A stretch of DNA of 12,572 nt from JBJENW01 sp051880395 (lineage in GTDB: Bacteria > Bacillota > Clostridia > Lachnospirales > Lachnospiraceae), in NCBI GenBank assembly GCA_051880395.1, contig JBJENW010000178.1, positions 1 to 12,572 of the forward strand, given 5' to 3'. The notes under the pieces are model-generated. The model saw nothing but the letters and a program-made list of their open reading frames with translations, was not told the DNA's origin and did no database searches. This document shows, piece by piece, positions 1 to 7,984 of this stretch. The position numbers were made by a program, and so were the translations under genes. The stretch's first letter is position 1; each line of letters begins with the position of its first letter.

Positions 1-678
<678 letters not shown>

Positions 679-680
679 CA

Positions 681-686
681 GGGAGG
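681..686 (+). promoter_or_regulatory. Ribosome binding site that fixes the hsdR GTG start
   Basis: GGGAGG lies 8 bases before GTG at 695. An ATG at 693-695 overlaps that GTG in another frame but reaches a stop after seven codons, so the GTG is the only start that opens the long frame. Confidence 0.75.
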
Positions 687-694
687 CGAGGCAT

Positions 695-3600
695 GTGTCC
701 TATTTTAATATCGTAGCAGAAACCAACGAGAATACCGTTGTTACGCAGTACGAGCCTGTAAAAAAACGCTCTGACGCGTATCAGAGTGAGGCGGAATTGG
801 AAAAAGAGTTCATTCGTATGCTCACAGAGCAGGGATATGAATATTTACAGATTCATACCGAAGAAGATATGGTTTCAAATCTTCGTGCAAAACTGGAAGA
901 ATTAAATGATTATAAGTTCTCTGATACAGAGTGGGAGCGATTTTTTCAGGAGTGTATTGCGAATGGCAATGATGAGGTTGTAGAGAAAACCCGTAAGATT
1001 CAAGAGGACAATGTGCAAGTATTAAAGCGCGATGATCACATGTCCAAGAATATTACACTGATTGACCGCAAGAATATTCACAATAATAGGCTGCAGGTCA
1101 TCAATCAGTATGTGGTAACGACAGAGCAGGGGGCAAGGCACGATAATCGGTATGATGTGACAGTTCTTGTAAACGGACTTCCTTTGGTTCACATTGAGCT
1201 TAAGCGAAGAGGGGTGCCGATCCGGGAGGCGTTCAATCAGATTAACCGATATGAGAGAGATTCCTTTAGCGCTGGATATGGATTGTTTGAGTATGTGCAG
1301 ATTTATGTGATTTCCAATGGGACAAACACGAAGTATTACTCGAACAGTACCAGATATAATGCGATTAAGGATGCAGAGGCAGCTAAGACCAAGAAAGGAA
1401 AAACAAGCAACAGTTTTGAGTTTACTTCATTCTGGGCGGATGCGAGTAATCGTGTCATTCCGGATATAATCGATTTTACAAAGACCTTTTTTGCAAAGCA
1501 TACGATTTTAAATATTTTGACAAAATACTGCGTATTTACATCTGAAAATATGCTGATGGTGATGCGACCATACCAGATTACTGCTACAGAGAGAATTCTT
1601 AACAGGATTGAGATTGCGCATAATTACAAAAAATATGGGGATATCGCTGCGGGTGGTTATGTATGGCATACAACGGGAAGTGGTAAGACACTTACTTCTT
1701 TTAAGACGGCCCGACTTGCATCGAATCTTCCGTTTATTGACAAGGTATTGTTTGTGGTAGATCGAAAGGACCTGGACTATCAGACGATGAAGGAATATGA
1801 CCGGTTTGAAAAGGGGGCGGCGAATAGCAACTCTTCCACAGCTATATTAGAGAAACAGCTTCGGGATACCAAATCAAAAATCATTATTACGACCATTCAG
1901 AAGCTTTCTACGTTTATTAAGAAGAATGGAAAAGACCATCCAGTTTTTGACAAGGAAGTTGTTATCATTTTTGATGAGTGCCATCGTAGCCAGTTCGGAG
2001 ATATGCATGCAGCCATTGTGGCAAGTTTCAAAAAATACTATATGTTTGGGTTTACCGGTACACCGATTTTTTCGGAAAATGCAGGTTCTGTCAAGAATCT
2101 GAAGTTTGCAACGACAGATCAGACCTTTGGAGACCAGCTTCATACATATACCATCGTGGATGCCATCAATGACAAGAATGTATTACCTTTCAGGGTGGAG
2201 TATCATCAGACGATGAAGGAAGAACCGGATATTGATGATGAGATGGTTCTTGATATTGACAGAAAAAAGGTATTTGAAAACCCGGAAAGAATTGCGAAAA
2301 TCACGAGATATATCTTAGATCATTTTGATCAGAAGACATATCGGGGGGATAAAACATATTGGTATAATTCTTTGACGAATATTTCCGAAGTAGCATCTGC
2401 GAAAAGAGATAAAGTGAAGGAGATAAAAGAGAAGCAGAGACTTACTGGTTTTAATTCCATATTTGCTGTTTCTTCCGTAGAAATGGCAAAAGCATATTAT
2501 GAAGAATTTCGTAGACAGATGAAGGAAAATCCGATGAAGGCGATAAAGATTGCAGTTATTTACAGTTACGGTGCGAATGAGGAAGAACAGGAAGATATTC
2601 TGGAAGAAGAAAATCCGGAAGATACATCCAGACTTAGCCAGACAGCCAGAGATTTCCTGGATGGGGCAATCAGGGATTATAATGACATGTTTCATACCAA
2701 CTATGACACCTCATCGGATAAATTCCAGAACTACTATAAAGATGTTTCTCTTCGAATGAAGAATAAAGAATTGGACATGCTGATTGTAGTAAATATGTTT
2801 CTTACAGGCTTTGATGCGACAACACTGAATACATTATGGGTTGATAAGAATTTGAAGATGCATGGTCTGATTCAGGCATTTAGTCGGACAAATCGTATCT
2901 TAAACAGCGTAAAGACATTCGGTAATGTGGTTTGTTTCCGTAATCTTCAGAAACGAGTGGATGCAGCCATTTCGTTATTCGGAGACAAGAATGCGGGCGG
3001 TATCGTTCTGATGCAGAGCTTCAAGGATTATTATTATGGCTATGAATCGGTAGATGGAAAGCGGATGCCGGGCTATGTAGATATGATAGAAGATTTAATC
3101 ACAAAATTTCCTCTCTCAGAACCACAAATTATTGGGGAACAGAAGCAGAAGGATTTTATCTCTTTGTTTGGTGCGATACTTCGCATGAGAAATCTGCTTG
3201 TAGCATTTGATGAATTTAAAGAAAAAGAAATCATCTCGGAAAGAGATTTACAGGACTATCTTGGTCGTTATCAGGATCTGAGAGATGAATGGAAACGCAG
3301 GAGAGAAAAGGGGGAGCTTTCCGACATTTCAGATGATGTAGTGTTTGAAGTAGAACTGATAAAGCAGGTAGAAATCAATATTGATTATATACTTATGCTT
3401 GTGAAAAAGTATCATGACACGCATTGTGAAGATAAAGAAGTCCTTATTACAATACGTAAGGCGATGGAAGCGAGCCCGGAACTTCGCAGTAAAAAGGAAC
3501 TGATTGAGGCTTTTTTGAATGGTGTGAATGATGTAGATGATGTCATGGCAGAATGGCATGACTATGTTGTACAAGTGCGTGAAGAAGAGCTGGTTCTTAT

Positions 3601-3859
3601 TATTAAAGAAGAAAAACTGAAACCGGATGAGACACGAAAATTTCTTGATCAGGCATTCCGAGAAGGCGAGGTTAAGACTGTAGGAACAGATATTGATAAG
3701 ATTATGCCACCTGTGAGTCGTTTTGGAGGTGGCAACAGAGCAAACAAGAAGAAAACGGTAATTGCCAGATTAAAAGCATACTTTGATAAGTTTTACGGGG
3801 TCAGCGGAACAGTAAAGTTTACTGATAATAAAGGAGATGAGTCTACTGGAAAGATATGA
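695..3859 (+). CDS. hsdR: Type I restriction enzyme, motor and nuclease subunit HsdR
   Basis: HsdR drives ATP-dependent DNA translocation and cleavage when the HsdM-HsdS core meets unmethylated DNA. The 1054-residue length matches the EcoR124I-type family (about 1000-1050). The N-terminal PD-(D/E)xK nuclease shows D154, E168 and K170 (in the segment HIELKRRG). The superfamily 2 helicase motor follows: Walker A TTGSGKT at 326-332, DECH box at 427-430, motif III FTGTP at 453-457, LTGFD at 703-707 and motif VI QAFSRTNR at 727-734. The remaining 300 residues are the helical region that contacts the methyltransferase. All catalytic motifs are intact and I see no frameshift. The GTG start is supported by GGGAGG at 681-686. 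It sits 16 bases after hsdS, so it is probably co-transcribed and would follow any transcriptional polarity caused by truncated hsdS translation. Confidence 0.97.
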   Translation: MSYFNIVAETNENTVVTQYEPVKKRSDAYQSEAELEKEFIRMLTEQGYEYLQIHTEEDMVSNLRAKLEELNDYKFSDTEWERFFQECIANGNDEVVEKTRKIQEDNVQVLKRDDHMSKNITLIDRKNIHNNRLQVINQYVVTTEQGARHDNRYDVTVLVNGLPLVHIELKRRGVPIREAFNQINRYERDSFSAGYGLFEYVQIYVISNGTNTKYYSNSTRYNAIKDAEAAKTKKGKTSNSFEFTSFWADASNRVIPDIIDFTKTFFAKHTILNILTKYCVFTSENMLMVMRPYQITATERILNRIEIAHNYKKYGDIAAGGYVWHTTGSGKTLTSFKTARLASNLPFIDKVLFVVDRKDLDYQTMKEYDRFEKGAANSNSSTAILEKQLRDTKSKIIITTIQKLSTFIKKNGKDHPVFDKEVVIIFDECHRSQFGDMHAAIVASFKKYYMFGFTGTPIFSENAGSVKNLKFATTDQTFGDQLHTYTIVDAINDKNVLPFRVEYHQTMKEEPDIDDEMVLDIDRKKVFENPERIAKITRYILDHFDQKTYRGDKTYWYNSLTNISEVASAKRDKVKEIKEKQRLTGFNSIFAVSSVEMAKAYYEEFRRQMKENPMKAIKIAVIYSYGANEEEQEDILEEENPEDTSRLSQTARDFLDGAIRDYNDMFHTNYDTSSDKFQNYYKDVSLRMKNKELDMLIVVNMFLTGFDATTLNTLWVDKNLKMHGLIQAFSRTNRILNSVKTFGNVVCFRNLQKRVDAAISLFGDKNAGGIVLMQSFKDYYYGYESVDGKRMPGYVDMIEDLITKFPLSEPQIIGEQKQKDFISLFGAILRMRNLLVAFDEFKEKEIISERDLQDYLGRYQDLRDEWKRRREKGELSDISDDVVFEVELIKQVEINIDYILMLVKKYHDTHCEDKEVLITIRKAMEASPELRSKKELIEAFLNGVNDVDDVMAEWHDYVVQVREEELVLIIKEEKLKPDETRKFLDQAFREGEVKTVGTDIDKIMPPVSRFGGGNRANKKKTVIARLKAYFDKFYGVSGTVKFTDNKGDESTGKI

Positions 3860-3930
3860 TAAAAAACAAGCGATAAAAAGAAAATATCTGATTACGAAAG
3901 AATTTTAAGTGTGGAAGAGAGGAATGGAAA

Positions 3931-4824
3931 ATGGCAATTCGAGGAAAAAGTATAAATCTTTTTCTTATGGATGGGGAAGCGTCTGGAAGAATAAAATGTA
4001 CACTTGCAAATTGGACAGGCATAGCATATAAGATTCCTAGAACGGAGTTGGATAAATGCAAAGAAAGAGAAGATTTGAAGCAGAGTGGAGTGTATTTTTT
4101 GTTTGGAAAGTCTGATGAAACAGGGAAGGATGTTGTGTATATAGGTCAGGCAGGTGCAAGAAAGAATGGCGAGGGGATTCTAAACCGCTTGCAGGAACAT
4201 AGACGCAACCCGGAAAAAGATTATTGGACGGAGGCAATTGTATTTACAACATCTAATAATTCATTTGGACCAACAGAGATTAGTTATCTGGAAAATCGTT
4301 TTTGCAATCTTGCAATAAGTGCAAATCGATATGAGGTCAAAAACGGCAATGATCCAACGCCTGGCAACATAACAGAAGAAAAAGAGTGCGAGATGGAGGA
4401 ATTTATTGATAATGCAAAAGTGATTATGGGAACATTAGGACATAAGGTTTTTGAATCATTAACAAAACCTGTGCAGGTTCAGAGTGAAGAATCTGCAAAT
4501 GATGCCGATAATAACAAATTGTATTTAAAAAGAACAATTAAGTCAATTGGAACAGTTGAAGCAGTCGGAAGTCAGACGACTGAGGGATTTGTAGTCTTTG
4601 AAGGAAGTCATATTTCTCCGTCAGATGATGATACAATTCCTACCGTTATTAAAGAAAAACGTAAAAAGGCACAGGTTGACGTGGATGGAACTCTGAAAGA
4701 AAATATGTTGTTTACCAGCCCATCGTATGCGGCAATGTTTGTGATTGGAAAAAGTGCAAATGGGCTGACCAGCTGGAAAACAGAAGATGGAAAAACATTA
4801 AAGAGTTTGGAAAGTGAAGAATAA
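3931..4824 (+). CDS. GIY-YIG nuclease family protein with C-terminal DUF4357
   Basis: This 297-residue protein has a GIY-YIG nuclease-like domain: GVYFLFG at 53-59, VVYIGQAG at 68-75, a candidate catalytic Arg at R86 in the helix GILNRLQEHRR, and a candidate metal-binding Glu at E121 (YLENRF) or E117. After a linker around 180-197, residues 198-285 match the DUF4357 pattern, with GFVVFEGS at 219-226 and a closing FTSPSYAAMFVIGKSANG. Proteins of this architecture are familiar neighbours of Type I restriction genes, but no role in the enzyme is established to my knowledge. The start ATG at 3931 follows AGAGAGG at 3916-3922; an ATG at 3924 is in another frame. The gene is 71 bases after hsdR with no terminator between, so it probably belongs to the same transcript. 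It may be an accessory defence nuclease or a repair-type endonuclease. Confidence 0.85.
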   Translation: MAIRGKSINLFLMDGEASGRIKCTLANWTGIAYKIPRTELDKCKEREDLKQSGVYFLFGKSDETGKDVVYIGQAGARKNGEGILNRLQEHRRNPEKDYWTEAIVFTTSNNSFGPTEISYLENRFCNLAISANRYEVKNGNDPTPGNITEEKECEMEEFIDNAKVIMGTLGHKVFESLTKPVQVQSEESANDADNNKLYLKRTIKSIGTVEAVGSQTTEGFVVFEGSHISPSDDDTIPTVIKEKRKKAQVDVDGTLKENMLFTSPSYAAMFVIGKSANGLTSWKTEDGKTLKSLESEE

Positions 4825-4901
4825 GAGCTGACGACAATATAACACGGAGGTGATTCATTCAAAATATAGTTGGGGGTTAGACTGTCAAACATGTCTCTAA
4901 A

Positions 4902-5024
4902 ATGTCTACCATAATCCCCGAAAAATTACAGATAGGGTGGAATAATTGGAATATCCATACAAAATATACCATGTTAGAGACGAGTGAGACACAACATATA
5001 GTTGCACGCATAGAGTTTGAATAA
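4902..5024 (+). CDS. Orphan 40-residue frame, possible small gene or gene remnant
   Basis: ATG at 4902 opens a 40-residue frame that begins MSTIIPEKLQIGWNNW and ends HIVARIEFE. The frame is also open upstream to a stop at 4878-4880. The residue mix looks protein-like, and a strong terminator stem begins 8 bases after the stop, as if this were the true 3' end of a transcribed gene. Against it, the ATG has no good ribosome site and the strong GGAGGTGAT at 4846-4854 feeds a different frame. It could be the decayed tail of a larger gene rather than a working small protein. I recognise no family. Confidence 0.3.
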   Translation: MSTIIPEKLQIGWNNWNIHTKYTMLETSETQHIVARIEFE

Positions 5025-5032
5025 TGCACATG

Positions 5033-5075
5033 AGCCAAGAAATGCCGAATTTACGGCGTTTCTTGGCTTATTTTA
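5033..5075 (+). terminator. Intrinsic terminator closing the defence transcript
   Basis: The arms AGCCAAGAAATGCCG (5033-5047) and CGGCGTTTCTTGGCT (5054-5068) pair over 15 positions with a single G-U wobble around a six-base loop AATTTA, and are followed by TATTTTA. It lies about 210 bases after the GIY-YIG gene. It separates the restriction locus from the surface operon, which therefore needs its own promoter. Confidence 0.85.
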
Positions 5076-5232
5076 TGTTGAAATCATTGATACAGTACAC
5101 TGTTTTTTTCTGTAAGGAAAAGAAAAACTGCAAATTACAAAGGAAGGAAAGTTAAACTTAAAAGAAAAATGTCGATACCTTTATAGAGAAGTTATTTTAT
5201 GAAATCATTTGAAATACGAAGGAGAGAGCGTT

Positions 5233-6549
5233 ATGAGAAAAGAAGGAAAGCTTATTTTGTGTACGGCATTATTGGGAGCATCTTTGACCCTTGGTACGGC
5301 AAAGATGCCAATTTATGCAGCTGAGCAAGTGGAACAGGAAGAGGCAGTGCAGCTGATTGCAGATCAAAGTGCAGAACAGGCAGAAAAGAATGGCTGGGTC
5401 AAGGAGAATGGAAAAACATATTACTATGTTTCAAATGTAAAGAAAACCGGTTGGCAGACGATCAAAGGAAAGAAATATTATTTTACTCCAAAAAAAGGGG
5501 AAATGCTGACAGGAAAACAAAAAATCGGAAAAGAAACATTTTACTTTGCATCAAACGGTCAGATGCAGACAGGTTGGAAGACGATCAAAGGAAAGAAATA
5601 TTATTTTGATTCGAAAACGGGAAAGATGTTCGTTGGTAAGAAAAAAATTTCGAAGAGTACGTATTATTTTAATACAAACGGTCAGATGAAAACCGGCTGG
5701 GTAACGATCAAAGGGAAGAAATATTATTTTGCTGCTAAAACGGGGAAAATGACCATTGGCAAAGCAAAAGTTGGAAAGTATGCGTATTATTTTAATAAAA
5801 ATGGTATTATGCAGAAATCGAAATGGCAGAGCGATGGAAAGAAAACCTATTATTGTAATAAAAACGGCAGATTGCAGAGCGGCTGGATGAAACTGAAAGG
5901 AAAACAGTATTATTTTTCGACATCCAATCATGTGTTGCAGACGGGGTTAAAAACAATCGAAGGAAAAAAATATTATTTTGAACCAACAAAAAAAGGAGAA
6001 CTGCAGATCGGACATATTGTTGATACACCGAAAGGCAGCTTTTTTGCGGAACCTGGGGACGGAATCTGCGTAGAGTCGCAGGAAATCAAACTTGCAGTTG
6101 CGTTTGTAAAAAAATATACCGATAACAGCTGGTCGAATGATGTAAAATTAGCGAAATGTTTTGAGGCACTTTGGAAAAATTATTCTTATCAGCGTTTTTA
6201 TGAGAATCCAACGGCGCAGAGTATGTCAGGCTATGCGACCTATATGCTGCAAAATGGAAGAGGAAACTGTTTCCGCTATGCAGCAAGCTTTGCCTGCATT
6301 GCAAAGGTATTAGGGTATGATTCGAGAGTTGCAGTTGGTAGTATTTCCAGCACGAGAGGCGGAATGACGCCACATGGCTGGGCGGAGATCAATGTCGGTG
6401 GAACCTGGTATATGTGTGATGCAAATATGCAGAAAAATAAGCCGGAGATCAATTCTTATATGCGAACAGAAGCAACTTATGCATATAGACACACCTGTGA
6501 TGCGCGTTATACGCTGCATACGCAGAAAGGTGGGGTGTTCTGGCAATGA
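5233..6549 (+). CDS. Secreted wall-binding-repeat protein with transglutaminase-like C-terminal domain
   Basis: The 438-residue product starts at ATG 5233, preceded by AAGGAGAG at 5219-5226. A TTG 24 bases upstream would place that ribosome site inside the gene and is rejected. Residues 1-29 form a signal peptide (charged start, LILCTALLGASLTLG core, cleavage near IYA-AEQ). Residues about 54-264 hold ten to eleven repeats of about 20 residues in the glucan/choline-binding style, alternating GWxTIKGKKYYF and GKxKIGKxTYYF types. The C-terminal domain is transglutaminase-like with C346 (GRGNCFRYA), H381 (PHGWAEI) and D396 (YMCDA) as the likely triad. Such domains act as cysteine peptidases, amidases or crosslinkers of surface proteins; the actual reaction cannot be read from sequence. 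There is no LPxTG or membrane tail, so retention would rely on the repeats. The stop overlaps the next start (ATGA), indicating translational coupling to the MBOAT gene. Confidence 0.88.
   Translation: MRKEGKLILCTALLGASLTLGTAKMPIYAAEQVEQEEAVQLIADQSAEQAEKNGWVKENGKTYYYVSNVKKTGWQTIKGKKYYFTPKKGEMLTGKQKIGKETFYFASNGQMQTGWKTIKGKKYYFDSKTGKMFVGKKKISKSTYYFNTNGQMKTGWVTIKGKKYYFAAKTGKMTIGKAKVGKYAYYFNKNGIMQKSKWQSDGKKTYYCNKNGRLQSGWMKLKGKQYYFSTSNHVLQTGLKTIEGKKYYFEPTKKGELQIGHIVDTPKGSFFAEPGDGICVESQEIKLAVAFVKKYTDNSWSNDVKLAKCFEALWKNYSYQRFYENPTAQSMSGYATYMLQNGRGNCFRYAASFACIAKVLGYDSRVAVGSISSTRGGMTPHGWAEINVGGTWYMCDANMQKNKPEINSYMRTEATYAYRHTCDARYTLHTQKGGVFWQ
5458..5730 (+). repeat. Near-identical 27-base direct repeats, 123-base period, in the wall-binding region
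   Basis: The segment encoding TIKGKKYYF occurs at 5458-5484, 5581-5607 and 5704-5730. The first two copies are identical over 27 bases and the third differs by one base. The period is 123 bases (41 residues, two repeat units). Neighbouring units are more diverged, so this block looks recently duplicated or homogenised and could change copy number in frame. Confidence 0.85.
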
Positions 6550-7970
6550 TTTTCAGCTCACTGGAATTTGTATGTGTATTTTTACCGATTGTATTTTTGG
6601 TTTATTGTATGACACCTGGGATTCGATTGAAAAATGCATGGTTGATTGTGGCTAGTTTGATTTTTTACGCATACGGTGAGCCGGTTTATGTACTGCTGAT
6701 GATTTTTAGTGCAGTGTTTAATTATGTATTTGCCAGGATGATTGCCGTTTTTTCACAGAAAAAATTGTTATTATGTCTGGATATCATGTTGAATCTTGGA
6801 TTATTGGCATATTTTAAATATGCGGTATTTTTCTTAAAAACATGTCAGGAATGGTTTGGACTGACGGGCAGACTGCCGGATATCCGGCTGCCCGTCGGTA
6901 TTTCCTTTTTTACGTTTCAGGCGTTATCTTATGTGATCGATGTTTACTATAAAAAAGTAGATGTCCAGAAAAGTTTTTGGAACGTGTTACTGTATATTTC
7001 TTTTTTTCCACAATTGATCGCAGGACCAATTGTAAAATACAGGGATATTTCGATTGCGCTGGAGCAAAGAAAAATGGAAGTAAACGAAGTATCGGATGGA
7101 TTACGCCGTTTTATCTGCGGACTCGGGAAAAAAGTATTGATCGCAAATACAATGGGACAAGTTGTGGATGCGGTATTTCAGGCAGAAAAAAGTAATATCA
7201 ATATGTTTCTCGCCTGGATTAGTGCGATTGCTTACATGCTGCAGATCTATTATGATTTCAGCGGATACAGTGATATGGCGATCGGTCTGGGAAAAATGTT
7301 TGGCTTTCAGTTTCAGGAAAATTTTTGTTATCCGTACGGAGCAAGTAGTATTAAGGAATTTTGGAGAAGATGGCATATCTCGCTCTCTACCTGGTTTAAG
7401 GAGTATTTGTATATTCCGCTAGGCGGAAACCGTAAGGGAAAAATTCGTACGGGTGTAAATAAACTGATCGTATTTTTCTGTACCGGACTCTGGCATGGGG
7501 CGAACTGGACATTTGTTCTATGGGGATTGTATCACGGTTTCTTTTCTGTTTTGGAAGAATTGATTCCGTTTTTTAAGAAAATTCCAAAACCGATCCGGTA
7601 TTTGTATACGATACTAGTCGTCTGTATTGGATTTGTGATTTTCCGAGCAGATAATCTTTCACAGGCGGGATTTATGATTCAACAGATGTTTACGGGGACA
7701 AATTTTGACAGTCAGAGTATGAGCTTTGTTTATCAGCAGCTGACGCCGTGGTTTTTCGTGATGTTGGCAGTCGGAGTGATCGGTATGGCACCGATCAGGG
7801 GGGTGGTTACTCGAATTCAGACGATCGTTGGGGCACAGGTGCATTCTGATTCATGGGAAAAAAATGTGATAAATGCAGGATTGTCGATTGGAGCAGTGAT
7901 TTTGCTGGCATGGTGCATCGTCCGTTTATCCGGAAGTACCTATAATCCATTTATTTATTTTCGATTTTAG
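6546..7970 (+). CDS. MBOAT family membrane O-acyltransferase (AlgI/DltB-like)
   Basis: This 474-residue polytopic membrane protein should move acyl, probably acetyl, groups across the membrane for modification of an extracellular polymer. Many hydrophobic segments are spread along it, starting with residues 6-22. The family signatures are clear: LPVGISFFTFQALSYVIDVY near 115-135, QIYYDFSGYSDMAIGLG in the middle, WRRWHISLSTWFKEYLYIPLGG from W273, and LWHGANWTFVLWG with the catalytic His at H317. The length matches AlgI/PatA-type members (about 460-520). The ATG at 6546 overlaps the upstream stop by four bases, with an AAAGGTGGGG ribosome site about ten bases before. The SGNH gene follows after 14 bases, the usual partner that completes the transfer. 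DltB is an alternative label, but no dltA, dltC or dltD is present here. Confidence 0.93.
   Translation: MIFSSLEFVCVFLPIVFLVYCMTPGIRLKNAWLIVASLIFYAYGEPVYVLLMIFSAVFNYVFARMIAVFSQKKLLLCLDIMLNLGLLAYFKYAVFFLKTCQEWFGLTGRLPDIRLPVGISFFTFQALSYVIDVYYKKVDVQKSFWNVLLYISFFPQLIAGPIVKYRDISIALEQRKMEVNEVSDGLRRFICGLGKKVLIANTMGQVVDAVFQAEKSNINMFLAWISAIAYMLQIYYDFSGYSDMAIGLGKMFGFQFQENFCYPYGASSIKEFWRRWHISLSTWFKEYLYIPLGGNRKGKIRTGVNKLIVFFCTGLWHGANWTFVLWGLYHGFFSVLEELIPFFKKIPKPIRYLYTILVVCIGFVIFRADNLSQAGFMIQQMFTGTNFDSQSMSFVYQQLTPWFFVMLAVGVIGMAPIRGVVTRIQTIVGAQVHSDSWEKNVINAGLSIGAVILLAWCIVRLSGSTYNPFIYFRF
6863..6896 (+). other. GC-rich hairpin inside the MBOAT coding region
   Basis: Outer arms GACGGGCA (6863-6870) and TGCCCGTC (6889-6896) are perfect complements and enclose the perfect 14-base palindrome GCCGGATATCCGGC (6875-6888), with only GACT (6871-6874) unpaired on the left. 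It stands out in an AT-rich gene. A T6 run occurs about 14 bases after it. No function is established. Confidence 0.8.
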
Positions 7971-7984
7971 TGGAGGAAACGAGC

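Larger units (their letters stand above)
4825..5232. other. 408-base gap between the defence locus and the surface operon
   Basis: No confident gene is present. Contents in order: an isolated strong Shine-Dalgarno-like string GGAGGTGAT at 4846-4854 with no long frame after it; a pair of 13-base imperfect direct repeats (4860-4872 and 4992-5004, 12 of 13 matching); a pair of 12-base imperfect inverted repeats (4893-4904 and 4970-4981, 11 of 12 matching); a 40-codon frame at 4902-5024; a strong terminator at 5033-5075; and then an AT-rich leader to the next gene. I could not pick a convincing promoter for that gene, although one is needed after the terminator. Confidence 0.6.

Noticed and set aside
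2315..2695. 126-codon minus-strand frame inside hsdR
   Set aside because: It is antisense to a conserved helicase gene, rich in Phe, Ile and Cys, and lacks coding character.
4846..4900. GGAGGTGAT followed by GTG at 4850 encoding a 16-residue peptide
   Set aside because: The GTG lies inside the ribosome-site-like string, so that string cannot serve it, and the peptide is very short with no support.
5209..5232. TTG at 5209 as the start of the wall-binding protein
   Set aside because: The ribosome site AAGGAGAG at 5219-5226 lies downstream of it and is well spaced for ATG 5233, which also gives a proper signal peptide.
5069..5232. Promoter search before the surface operon (TTGATA-like and TTTATA-like strings)
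   Set aside because: No pair had both acceptable boxes and spacing, so I do not call a promoter although one is expected after the terminator.
5401..6060. Regularly spaced repeats suggestive of a CRISPR-like array
   Set aside because: The repeats are in frame, encode aromatic-glycine wall-binding units, and have coding sequence rather than unique spacers between them.
7970..7984. GTG at 7970 as the start of the SGNH protein
   Set aside because: It would place the GGAGG ribosome site at 7972-7976 inside the gene; ATG 7985 is correctly spaced and begins with a typical MKKMGK signal start.
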